A stretch of DNA of 28,079 nucleotides from Coneutiohabitans thermophilus. Its GTDB lineage: Bacteria > Zhuqueibacterota > Zhuqueibacteria > Zhuqueibacterales > Zhuqueibacteraceae. The notes below the pieces were generated by a model, which was not told the DNA's origin, searched no databases, and worked only from the letters and a program-made list of their open reading frames with translations. The DNA lies in assembly GCA_034505235.1 (NCBI GenBank), contig JAPDQY010000074.1, forward strand, positions 1 through 28,079, in the 5' to 3' direction. Positions within the stretch are counted from its first letter, which is position 1. Each line of letters opens with the position of its first letter. This document shows positions 9,325 through 16,727 of this stretch, piece after piece. Made by a program: the position numbers and the translations under genes.

Positions 9325-10764
9325 TCAATCCTCCCGCAGAGGATTCGGGAAATCAAAACCGAAGAGCTGCGGGTTTTCGCCGATCACGGCGGCAGCGATA
9401 ATGTAGAACACATAATCGCGGGTTTCTGCCGGAATCTTTTCGGTGGTCAGCAGCCGCCAAAAATTGCGCTCCCGCGGATTGTTGGGCATGCGCTCGATGC
9501 GCGCCAGCACATTGCCCTGCCCCCAGTTGTAGGAGGCCATCACCAGCAGGCCGGAGGCCTGTGCTTTGGTGTCATAGAGCAGGCGGAGATGTTTGGCGGC
9601 CGCGACGGTGGCTTTCTCGAAATCGTGGCGTTCGTCCTGGGGATCGAACTCGGGATAGCCTTGCAGGGGGCCGACGCGCAGGCCGTAATCCCTGGCAGTG
9701 GCCGGCAGAAATTGCCACATGCCCTTGGCAATGCCGTAGACGGTCTCGGGGCCGCAGCGCGTCACGTCAAAGTCACTCTCCTGCAGGGCGAGATAGAAAA
9801 ATTGCGGGGGCAGGCCGTGCTGTCGCATGATTTTCCTGATGCGGGCGGGATAGCCCATTTGCCGCGCCCGGGCGAGCGCCTGGCGCAAGCGCGGCGTGCT
9901 TTGCCATTTGGCGATGTAGGCGTGCACCGTTTGCTTAAAGGCCGCCGGCATGCTGCCGTCGCACTCGCCGAAATCGCGCACAATTTTGTAGATCAGCCAG
10001 TCTTGCGGCGGGAGTTTGTCGGGGGTGATGCCCAGGGCCTCGGCCACGAAGTCGCTGTAATCCTGCTGCAAGCGGCGGAGTTCGGCACCCGGCCGCGCCG
10101 CCGCTGGCGGCGCCAGCCTGGCAATCTCCAGCTCCAGGGCTTTCATCGCATAGAACATGCTTTCCGCGCGGGCATGCAATTGTTCCAGTCGTTTCAGCCG
10201 CACGCTTTGATGGTAAAGCGCCGTGCTTGTCGCCAGCAGCAGGGTGGCGATGACTCCGATGATCGTCCAGTAGCGCCGCGCGTGCTGCCGCCGCACCCGT
10301 TGGAAGGCCTGGCGAATGAGCAGCGTATGCTCGCCGATTTTACCGGGCAGCGAAAGAGTGAAGTAGCGCCTGCCAATTTGCGTCAGGGAGGGCGGGGCAG
10401 CAGGTGGCTGTTCCCCGGCTGCGCCGAGTGGCTCAAGTTCCAGATGCAGCCGCGGTCCGTTGCGGCCCAGCTCCACCTCGGCATGTGCGGGCAATGCCGC
10501 CCGGTCGATGCGGCGGCCATTCAGGAATGTGCCGTTGGTGCTGTTCAGATCGCTGAGCCACCAGCGGCCGGCTTCAAAATTGATTTGTGCGTGGCGCAGG
10601 CTGACTTCGGGATTGACGAAGCTGATCTCGCAGGCGGCACTGCGGCCAAGGGTCAGGCCGGTGGTCCAGCGTTCCCGGCCGTGGCGAAGCTCGCCCTTTT
10701 CGAGGCGCACCAACAGCGCACGCGGCGTGGTCAATACGGTGCGTTCGTCATCGCGGAGAGGCAT
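9325..10764 (-). CDS. FHA domain - TM helix - lytic transglycosylase fusion
   Basis: A 479-residue three-part protein. The FHA domain (about 17-112) has LGRSAACEI, SLRHAQI and LSDLNSTNGTFLNG, the residues used to bind phosphothreonine. A single TM helix (about 165-184, WTIIGVIATLLLATSTALY) follows a basic stretch, placing FHA in the cytoplasm. The C-terminal domain (about 300-465) is an SLT/MltD-like lytic transglycosylase with FFYLALQESDFD (catalytic Glu329), GIAKGMWQFLPATARDYGL, and a MASYNWGQGNV motif, so it should cleave peptidoglycan in the periplasm. The fusion suggests gating of wall cleavage by Ser/Thr phosphorylation. ATG 10764 is used; a GTG at 10806 is possible but its GGGGAGA lies too close. 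The PP2C-type phosphatase downstream is a plausible partner. No Ser/Thr kinase is seen in the window. Confidence 0.88.
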   Translation of the reverse strand: MPLRDDERTVLTTPRALLVRLEKGELRHGRERWTTGLTLGRSAACEISFVNPEVSLRHAQINFEAGRWWLSDLNSTNGTFLNGRRIDRAALPAHAEVELGRNGPRLHLELEPLGAAGEQPPAAPPSLTQIGRRYFTLSLPGKIGEHTLLIRQAFQRVRRQHARRYWTIIGVIATLLLATSTALYHQSVRLKRLEQLHARAESMFYAMKALELEIARLAPPAAARPGAELRRLQQDYSDFVAEALGITPDKLPPQDWLIYKIVRDFGECDGSMPAAFKQTVHAYIAKWQSTPRLRQALARARQMGYPARIRKIMRQHGLPPQFFYLALQESDFDVTRCGPETVYGIAKGMWQFLPATARDYGLRVGPLQGYPEFDPQDERHDFEKATVAAAKHLRLLYDTKAQASGLLVMASYNWGQGNVLARIERMPNNPRERNFWRLLTTEKIPAETRDYVFYIIAAAVIGENPQLFGFDFPNPLRED

Positions 10765-10784
10765 GGGCACTCTGGAGGACAGGG

Positions 10785-10860
10785 AAAAATGCGAAAGGCC
10801 GGTCACTCTCCCCGGCCTTTCGGTTGCACCGCCACAGCGGGCACAGCCCGCCTTGTGGCG
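10785..10860 (-). terminator. double hairpin terminator after the desaturase gene
   Basis: Reading down the minus strand, the desaturase stop is followed by a 30-nt stem-loop at 10830-10860 (CGCCACA/TGTGGCG outer stem plus GCGGGC/GCCCGC inner stem). A perfect 11-bp stem follows at 10792-10822 (CGAAAGGCCGG/CCGGCCTTTCG, 9-nt loop) and is followed by CATTTTT. The second is a credible Rho-independent terminator separating the desaturase from the FHA-transglycosylase gene. Confidence 0.7.
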
Positions 10861-10882
10861 TGGCCGGCGGCAGCGCGCCCGC

Positions 10883-11899
10883 TCATGCCGCGGTCTGTTT
10901 GATCAGGTCGAGGTCATGACGGGCCTCGTCGCTGAGCTTGACCTGGCCGCGCTCTTCGCGCACCACGCGGGAATAAAGCGACAGATCACGGTCGAACAAC
11001 CATTTGAACAGCAGGCGCGTCCAGGACTGGTGCGAAATCAAATTGTCATAGGCTTCCGGCGCGATGCGTTTGATCTCGGGCAGTTTATTCCATGGCACCG
11101 AGGGAAAATCGTGATGCTCATTGTGATAGCCGACGTTGAACGCGAGGGCGTTGAGCCGGCCGTAGTAACTGTAGGTTTCCTGCACGCCCTTTTCATCCAC
11201 CATGTAGTGCCGTTGAATCCAGCGCGCGCCGAGCGGATGCAGGCCGATGGAGAAAAACAGCGACGCCAGCAGGTAGAAGAAAGCCCCCGGCCCCCAGAAC
11301 ACGAACACGGCGGCATCAAAAGCAAGCTGAACGATCAGGTTGAAAATGCTCCACCCGTCCCACAGATTGAGCTCCTTCAGGCGCAGCGGCCGCGTGGCTT
11401 GAAAAAACGGATAAAACAGCAGCCACAGCGCCTTGCCCCACCAGGAGTTGCCGATCAGTTTGGCCTCCCAGTGGCTCGGCAGGTCGGCATCGAGTTCATA
11501 CACACCCTGAAAGGCATGATGTTTGAGATGGTATTTTTGAAATGAGATGGCGCTGGGCACGACGATCGGCAAATTCGCGAGGATGCCGGCCAAATTGTTG
11601 AAGGCCTTCCTTTCGAAGATCAGGTTGTGTGCGCACTCGTGAATCATGACAAACAGGGCGTGGTTGGCAAAGGCGCCGATGGTGTAAGCCAGCAGCAACA
11701 CCGCCCACCAGGGCTGGTCTTTGATCACGTAGGCGCTCACAAGCTGCAGCCCTACGATACCACAAATGATCAGGAAGGTATGGGGATTTTTTCCGATAAG
11801 CTGCCGGACTTCCGGGTGCCGGTTCAGGATTTCCTTGGTCCGTTCACGATGGGGTTCACGGCTTCGCGAATGGGTGAAACCTGCTCTCTGCGTGTTCAT
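10883..11899 (-). CDS. membrane fatty-acid desaturase, sphingolipid delta-4 desaturase-like
   Basis: A 338-residue integral membrane di-iron desaturase or hydroxylase. The three histidine boxes are HECAH (87-91), HLKHH (124-128) and HNEHH (259-263), with hydrophobic spans between them. The stretch ETYSYYGRLNALAFNVGYH followed by NEHHDFPSVP closely resembles the diagnostic C-terminal block of eukaryotic dihydroceramide delta-4 desaturases (DES1/DEGS1), as do the N-terminal EILNRHPEVR and SAISFQKYHLKHH. The family inserts a trans-4 double bond or a 4-hydroxyl into the long-chain base of (dihydro)ceramide. No serine palmitoyltransferase is in the window, so the substrate is inferred. The ATG at 11899 has AGG about 6 nt upstream. 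It is monocistronic: two hairpins follow it, and the next gene upstream is divergent. Confidence 0.9.
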   Translation of the reverse strand: MNTQRAGFTHSRSREPHRERTKEILNRHPEVRQLIGKNPHTFLIICGIVGLQLVSAYVIKDQPWWAVLLLAYTIGAFANHALFVMIHECAHNLIFERKAFNNLAGILANLPIVVPSAISFQKYHLKHHAFQGVYELDADLPSHWEAKLIGNSWWGKALWLLFYPFFQATRPLRLKELNLWDGWSIFNLIVQLAFDAAVFVFWGPGAFFYLLASLFFSIGLHPLGARWIQRHYMVDEKGVQETYSYYGRLNALAFNVGYHNEHHDFPSVPWNKLPEIKRIAPEAYDNLISHQSWTRLLFKWLFDRDLSLYSRVVREERGQVKLSDEARHDLDLIKQTAA

Positions 11900-11953
11900 T
11901 CGATACCTGTTTCGCTGGTTTGTGGTTGGTGTGGGTTACCGCATAGTCCCGGG

Positions 11954-11982
11954 AAAAACCTGGCATGGCTGCCAGGGTTTTT
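11954..11982. terminator. terminator-like hairpin in the desaturase/sigma divergent region
   Basis: AAAAACCTGGCA, loop TGGC, TGCCAGG and then GTTTTT make a stem of 7 GC-rich pairs flanked by A and T runs, so it could terminate on either strand. It sits 55 bp upstream of the desaturase start, where no gene ends, so it may be an attenuator in the desaturase leader, a boundary against read-through, or a relic. Confidence 0.5.
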
Positions 11983-12198
11983 AGACCACAGTTTTTCACA
12001 AATGAGCGCCGATACAATAATCCATATTGAGCGGTGTTCATTCGTGTCCAAAAATTTTGGGGTGCGGCTTGCAGGCCGCGTTACGGGATTGCGCCCGGGG
12101 TCCGTAATGGCGCGCGGTGGGATCGATCCTGGAGTGGCGAAGCATAACCAAAAATTGCAACATTGTCAAGCAGTGAAACACTGCCGGTTGCAGAATAT

Positions 12199-12227
12199 TT
12201 GTAACTGCGCCGCCGGTTTGCTATATT
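12199..12227 (+). promoter_or_regulatory. candidate housekeeping-type promoter for the ECF sigma gene
   Basis: TTGTAA (12199-12204), a 17-bp spacer, and TATATT (12222-12227). The predicted start is near 12234, about 134 nt upstream of the sigma factor ATG. It is the best such pair in the 468-bp divergent region. The rest of that region (11900-12198) holds a terminator-like hairpin and a 6-bp inverted repeat TTACGG/CCGTAA at 12081-12107, but no gene. Confidence 0.45.
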
Positions 12228-12367
12228 CGCCGGCGCCGTTGCCTCCCGCCGGCCTTTGCAGGTTGAAGCCCGGCCGGCAGGTGTGGTGGCCATCCTCCGC
12301 GGAGGCCGGAGACGGCCGTACACTTTTTCCGACTGTCAGAACTTTCCGTATTCGAGCAAATGAGCAA

Positions 12368-13237
12368 ATGAGAAATATCAAGAAGCCCGTCACGCCGCAT
12401 CCGCCGGTCCATCCTGCCGCTGAGCCTGCTGACAAAGCCATCCCACGCCTGTTGGAAACACACGGCGGGCTCATTTACAATCTGGGGTTGCGCATGTGCG
12501 GCCGGCCAACCGACGCGGAGGATTTGGTTCAGGAGACTTTCCTGCGCGCCTTCCGCAAGTGGGAGCAATTCGAAGGCCGCTCTGAACCGGCCACCTGGCT
12601 CTATACCATCGCGGTGCGCGCCTGCCAGCGCCTCAAACGCAGGCGCGCCGGCCAGCCGCAACGCATGCAGTCGCTGGCCGAGCTGTTGCCCGACCCCGAA
12701 GCCGACGAAATTCCCGACCTGCCCGCCGATCACGACGGCCCGCTCGATCAGGTGTTGCGACGCGAAGCCCAGGAAGCGGTGCAACGGGCGCTCACCAAGC
12801 TGCCCCCGCCCTTTCGCATGGCACTGCTGCTCAAGGACATCGTGGAATTCTCCGTCGAAGAAGTGGCCCGGGTTTTAGGCATCAAAGAAGCCACCGTCAA
12901 AACGCGTGTGCATCGCGGCCGGCTGCTGCTGCGCAAGGAGCTGGCGAAGAAACTGCCCAAGCACAAGGCCCCGCCGCCCGATCACGAAAAGCAAGTCTGT
13001 TTGCATCTCCTGCATGCCAAACAGGAGGCCCTGGATCGCGGGGTGGAATTTCCTCTTGCCGCTGGCGAGTTGTGCTCCCGCTGCCAATCCCTGTTTGCCA
13101 CGCTCGATCTCACCCACGAAATTTGCCTCAACCTCAAGCGCGGGCCGTTGCCTGAGCCGCTGCGCCACTTGTTGCTGCAGGAATTCAAACACGCCGGCCG
13201 GGCTGGCGGCAGGCGTTCGGCCAGGCGCTCTGCTTGA
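12368..13237 (+). CDS. ECF-type RNA polymerase sigma factor with C-terminal cysteine module
   Basis: A 289-residue protein, about 90 residues longer than a plain ECF sigma. Sigma-2 spans about 24-95 (THGGLIYNLGLRMCG, DAEDLVQETFLRAFRKW, TWLYTIAVRAC). Sigma-4 spans about 133-195 (LTKLPPPFRMALLLKDI, FSVEEVARVLGIKEATVKTR, VHRGR). The tail from about 205 to 275 has Cys211, a CSRC pair (Cys236/Cys239), His250 and Cys253, resembling a reduced zinc-binding anti-sigma (zf-HC2-like) module or the metal-sensing cysteine domain of CorE-type sigma factors. No separate anti-sigma gene is adjacent, so the tail may do that job. The ATG at 12368 is the last start before clear similarity; the ribosome-binding site is weak. 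It heads the sulfur island, which it may control. Confidence 0.9.
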   Translation: MRNIKKPVTPHPPVHPAAEPADKAIPRLLETHGGLIYNLGLRMCGRPTDAEDLVQETFLRAFRKWEQFEGRSEPATWLYTIAVRACQRLKRRRAGQPQRMQSLAELLPDPEADEIPDLPADHDGPLDQVLRREAQEAVQRALTKLPPPFRMALLLKDIVEFSVEEVARVLGIKEATVKTRVHRGRLLLRKELAKKLPKHKAPPPDHEKQVCLHLLHAKQEALDRGVEFPLAAGELCSRCQSLFATLDLTHEICLNLKRGPLPEPLRHLLLQEFKHAGRAGGRRSARRSA

Positions 13238-13541
13238 ATTTTTTCATCAAAATTTCTGTTTCCCTCATGGGAATTTTCAACCGCGGCACAGCCGGGTTCG
13301 CCTCAGCTTCCAGAAGATTGCAATCTGCCATTGAGGGGAACTGGCGCGGCTCCAATGAAGGAGCAGCCGCCCGGGCAGTGGTGTTTTCGAAAATTGGCCT
13401 AATTCCTCTTGAATTGGGCGCTTGGCCCGGCCCGCAGAAATCCGCGGGAACCTTTTCCCCTGCCATGTCTCTAATCACCCAGAAAGCCCGACCGACCCGG
13501 GCAGGACTACGGTTGAAACATCAACAAGAGGGCAGATTCTT
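13238..13541 (+). other. intergenic gap between sigma factor and TauE exporter
   Basis: This 304-bp gap has no recognisable gene. An AT-rich stretch follows the sigma stop (ATTTTTTCATC), without a clear stem. No convincing -35/-10 pair was found, so whether the exporter has its own promoter, perhaps one read by the adjacent ECF sigma, is open. The GAGGG ribosome-binding site of the next gene is at 13528-13532. Confidence 0.35.
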
Positions 13542-14357
13542 GTGGAAACGAGTATGGCAGTGGGCTATGCCGCGATGCTGGCGTTGGGCGTGGTGCTGGG
13601 ATTGATCGGCGCCGGTGGTTCGATTCTCACGGTGCCGGTGCTGGTGTATTTGTTCTCGGTGTCACCGTCGCAGGCGACCGGTTATTCCCTGGCAATCGTG
13701 GGCGCAACGGCGCTGGCCGGCGCGATGGAATATCTGCGCCGCGGGCAATCCAACCCGCGCATGGCCCTGATCTTCGGCACCCCGGCCATTCTGGGTGTTT
13801 ACCTGACCCGGCGCTACCTCTTTCCCGCCATTCCGAATCCGGTGCTGCAATCCGGCAGCCTGGTCTTGAGCAAGGATGTTATGGTGATGATCGTCTTCGC
13901 AATCTTCATGTTGATCACTTCCCTGGCCATGATTCGCAGCAAGAAGGAGGCGGAGCCGGCCGGGCCGCCGGTGGCACTGCCTGCCCGCAAAATCCCGCTC
14001 ATCTTCGCGCTGGGTTTGGGCGTGGGCATTATCACCGGCTTCGTGGGCGCGGGCGGTGGCTTCATGATTTTGCCGGTGCTGGTGCTGCTCGGCGGCCTGC
14101 CCATGAAAGTGGCGATCGGGACCGATCTACTGATCATCGCCGCCAAATCGCTGATCGGTTTCATGGGCGAGGCGCAGGCCGTGGCCAACATCGATTACGG
14201 TTTTGTGGCGCTCATCACCCTGCTGCCGCTGGTGGGCATCGCCTTTGGCACCTATCTCAACAAGCATGCGCCTGCGGGCAAGCTCAAAATGGCGTTCGGC
14301 TGGTTCGTGCTGATCATGGGCGCCTACATCGTGACCAGAGAGTTGTTTCTGGCATGA
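13542..14357 (+). CDS. TauE/SafE family anion exporter (sulfite-type permease)
   Basis: A 271-residue polytopic inner-membrane protein with the internal duplication typical of the TauE/SafE (former DUF81) family. The first half opens with LGLIGAGGSILTVPVLVY, the second with TGFVGAGGGFMILPVLVLLG followed by MKVAIGTDLLIIAAKSLIG. About eight hydrophobic spans are visible. Family members export sulfite, sulfoacetate or related anions. Beside a persulfide dioxygenase, sulfite export is the natural guess. The GTG at 13542 is preferred because GAGGG lies 9 nt upstream; ATG 13554 is the alternative and would cost four residues. The MBL-rhodanese gene starts 89 bp downstream on the same strand. Confidence 0.9.
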   Translation: METSMAVGYAAMLALGVVLGLIGAGGSILTVPVLVYLFSVSPSQATGYSLAIVGATALAGAMEYLRRGQSNPRMALIFGTPAILGVYLTRRYLFPAIPNPVLQSGSLVLSKDVMVMIVFAIFMLITSLAMIRSKKEAEPAGPPVALPARKIPLIFALGLGVGIITGFVGAGGGFMILPVLVLLGGLPMKVAIGTDLLIIAAKSLIGFMGEAQAVANIDYGFVALITLLPLVGIAFGTYLNKHAPAGKLKMAFGWFVLIMGAYIVTRELFLA

Positions 14358-14446
14358 ACAGTCGGCATGCCGCATGCGCGCCGACACGGCTGGCGTGAAC
14401 GTGTTGCCTGCGATAAAACTCAAACCATCATCAAGGAGGTTCGTTC

Positions 14447-15889
14447 ATGCTTTTTCGCATGTTGTATGACGAGAAGCTGGCGCAGGCCAGTTATCTGATC
14501 GGCTGCCAGCGCACCGGGGAGGCGATCGTGATCGATCCCGAACGTGACGTGGACCGTTACCTCGAGGCCGCGGCGCGCGAGGGCATGCAGATCACCGCCA
14601 TCGCGGAAACCCACATCCATGCCGACTATCTCTCCGGCGCGCGTGAGCTGGCGGAACGCACCGGCGCCCGCCTGTACGTTTCCGATGAGGGTGACGCCAA
14701 CTGGAAGTATCGCTGGCTCGACAAAAAAATGGGCGGGGGCAGCTATGATTACAAGCTGCTCAAGGATGGCGACAGTTTTCAAGTTGGCAACATCGAATTC
14801 AAAGCCATGCACACTCCCGGTCACACCCCCGAGCACATCAGCTTCATGGTGACCGATCGCGGCGGCGGCGCCAATGAACCCATGGGCATTGCCACCGGTG
14901 ATTTCGTCTTTGTCGGCGATGTCGGCCGGCCGGACTTGCTGGAAACCGCGGCTGGCCAGAGTGGCGCCAAGGAACCGGCGGCGCGCACGCTCTTCCACAC
15001 CGTGCAGCGCTTCAAAAACCTGCCGGATTACCTGCAGGTTTGGCCGGCACACGGCTCCGGCAGCGCCTGCGGCAAAGCCCTGGGTGCCGTGCCGCAATCC
15101 ACGGTCGGTTATGAAAAGCGCTTCAATCCCGCGATTGCCGACGCCACGGATGAAGAGCGCTTCGTGCAGGCCATTCTCAGCGGCCAGCCCGAGCCGCCGC
15201 TTTATTTCGCCCGCATGAAACGCGAGAACAAGGAGGGTCCGGCCATCCTCGGCAAGCTGCCGCAACCCCGGCCGCTCGAGGTGCAGGCACTGCGGCGCCT
15301 GGTGGAGGAAAAAGCCCCCATCGTTGACACCCGGCCGTGGCCGCAATTTCGCGAGAGCCACCTCCCCGGCGCGTTGTGGGCGCCACTCTCCAACTATTTT
15401 CCCAATGTCACCGGCTCCTATCTCGAGCCCAACCAGCCGTTCTACCTCATCGTCGCAGAACAACGCGTGCGGGAGGCGGTGATCGACTTGATTCGCATCG
15501 GTCTGGATTCGGTGGCGGGCTATGCCACCCCGGAAACCTTCGCGCAATACCAGGCGGACGGCGGCAAAGTCGCCAATATTGCCGTGATGCCCATAACAAA
15601 ACTCAATGGCCAGCTCACCCGGCCCGACACGCTGGTCGTGGACGTGCGCGGCCTGGCGGAATTCACCGCCGGTCATCTGCCAGACGCACTGCATGTGCCC
15701 TACACGCAACTGCCCAGGCGCGTTGCTGAATTGCCGAAGGATCGCCGGCTGCTGGTGCACTGCCGCACCGACAATCGTTCCGCGATTGCCGCTGCCTGGC
15801 TCATGCGTCAAGGCTATGACGTGGTCCATCTCAGCGGCGGCTATGTCGCCTGGCAGAATGCCGGCGGCCAGATCGAAACACGCAACTAG
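14447..15889 (+). CDS. persulfide dioxygenase-like metallo-beta-lactamase fused to two rhodanese domains
   Basis: A 480-residue protein of the Blh/CstB type. The MBL domain (about 1-250) has THIHADYLSG (His56, His58, Asp60), HTPGHTPEH (His122), GDVGRPD (Asp158) and PAHGSGSACG (His202), the ETHE1-like mononuclear-iron pattern. Rhodanese 1 (about 275-370) lacks a cysteine at its catalytic loop (LIVAEQRVRE). Rhodanese 2 (about 385-480) is active-looking with HCRTDNRS (Cys439). The family oxidises glutathione or low-molecular-weight persulfide to sulfite and passes sulfane sulfur on through the rhodanese. It is cytosolic. AGGAGG precedes the ATG at ideal spacing. The TAG stop falls inside a sequence matching the end of the repeat element at 18113. 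Neighbouring sulfur transport genes support the role. Confidence 0.95.
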   Translation: MLFRMLYDEKLAQASYLIGCQRTGEAIVIDPERDVDRYLEAAAREGMQITAIAETHIHADYLSGARELAERTGARLYVSDEGDANWKYRWLDKKMGGGSYDYKLLKDGDSFQVGNIEFKAMHTPGHTPEHISFMVTDRGGGANEPMGIATGDFVFVGDVGRPDLLETAAGQSGAKEPAARTLFHTVQRFKNLPDYLQVWPAHGSGSACGKALGAVPQSTVGYEKRFNPAIADATDEERFVQAILSGQPEPPLYFARMKRENKEGPAILGKLPQPRPLEVQALRRLVEEKAPIVDTRPWPQFRESHLPGALWAPLSNYFPNVTGSYLEPNQPFYLIVAEQRVREAVIDLIRIGLDSVAGYATPETFAQYQADGGKVANIAVMPITKLNGQLTRPDTLVVDVRGLAEFTAGHLPDALHVPYTQLPRRVAELPKDRRLLVHCRTDNRSAIAAAWLMRQGYDVVHLSGGYVAWQNAGGQIETRN

Positions 15890-15916
15890 TGGTCTGTTGC
15901 CTTGAAAAGTCCAGCC
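15885..15916 (+). repeat. possible one-ended relic of the CTAGTG element
   Basis: ACTAGTGGTCTGTT (15885-15898) matches 12 of 14 bases of the left end of the nested element at 18113-18126. An ungapped extension to 15916 keeps about 21 of 32 identical, including AGCC at the same offset. It supplies the TAG stop of the MBL-rhodanese gene. No matching right end was found downstream, so it may be a relic or chance. Confidence 0.35.
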
Positions 15917-16210
15917 AGCGCGGTGTCCATTCGGCAAGACTCCTGCGAAAACGCCGGCACGCTGCCGGGTCGGCCGCAGGATTTAGCGGCATGACATGAC
16001 GGGGGCCAACTGGACGAAGCAAGGCAACAGCGCAGCAGGCCGGCGGGTGTTCCCTGCCAGGCCGCGGGCAGCGAAACGGAGAGCAGTCGCCGGCAATGTT
16101 TCCGGCTTTCTGTCGCGCAGCACACTGGCAGATCGTCTCCGGTTCGCCGCAGCCTCTGATCAATCAAAGCACACACAAAAAGGGTCACTTAATTTGCGAG
16201 GTTCCTGTAT
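15917..16210 (+). other. intergenic gap before the YeeE/YedE pair
   Basis: This gap of about 290 bp has no recognisable gene. Its last 60 bases become AT-richer (CACACACAAAAAGGG, then CACTTAATTTG), which would suit a promoter, but no standard -35/-10 pair is clear. GAGG about 9 nt before 16211 serves the next gene. Confidence 0.35.
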
Positions 16211-16708
16211 ATGACGGAAGTCGTCGTTTGGAGCGGCTGGGTTGGCGGGCTGGCCGTTGGTACCTACGCACTGCTGCAGTGGCTCGTCTCCGGCAATGCC
16301 CTGGGCGCTTCCACCGGTTTCGGCAACATCTGCAGCTATGTTTCCAATGCCCCGTTTTTCCACGAGGGCGAATATCAAAACGCCAACAACTGGCGGCTGT
16401 GGTTTCTTCTCGGCATTCCGCTCGGCGGGCTGCTGGCGGCGCTGACCTCGCCGGGTGAAATCGTCGTCAGCTTTGCGATGGGCGAAATGTATGACCACGT
16501 GCTGCCGCAGGCCTTGTGGGCCAAAGCCCTGGTGCTGACTCTCGGCGGCGTGATGATCGGCTACGGGGCGCGCCTGGCGGGTGGCTGCACCAGCGGCCAT
16601 GCCATTGCCGGCATCGCCATGCTCAATCCCCCCAGTGTGCTCGCCTCCGCCGGCTTTTTTGTGGGCGGCTTTATTATGGTGCAGCTGCTCTTTCGGCTGC
16701 TGGTTTGA
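16211..16708 (+). CDS. YeeE/YedE sulfur transporter subunit, PmpA-like half
   Basis: A 165-residue inner-membrane protein with about four hydrophobic spans. It has the family's cysteine signatures: FGNICSYV (Cys41) and RLAGGCTSGHAIAG (Cys126). In the YeeE/YedE family these cysteines line the path and relay thiosulfate or a related sulfane-sulfur compound inward. Here the transporter is split in two, as in PmpA/PmpB of BigR-type sulfide-detoxification operons, rather than one long YeeE. The insert HEGEYQNANNWRLWFLLGIP is typical of the PmpA half. The start has GAGG 9 nt upstream. The partner gene begins 19 bp after this stop, so they are co-translated. The exact substrate is inferred. Confidence 0.9.
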   Translation: MTEVVVWSGWVGGLAVGTYALLQWLVSGNALGASTGFGNICSYVSNAPFFHEGEYQNANNWRLWFLLGIPLGGLLAALTSPGEIVVSFAMGEMYDHVLPQALWAKALVLTLGGVMIGYGARLAGGCTSGHAIAGIAMLNPPSVLASAGFFVGGFIMVQLLFRLLV

Positions 16709-16727
16709 CACAGGAGAATGACAGAAG

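Noticed and set aside
14420..15937. 505-codon minus-strand frame opposite the MBL-rhodanese gene
   Set aside because: No family signature; the plus-strand gene has strong motifs and an ideal ribosome-binding site.
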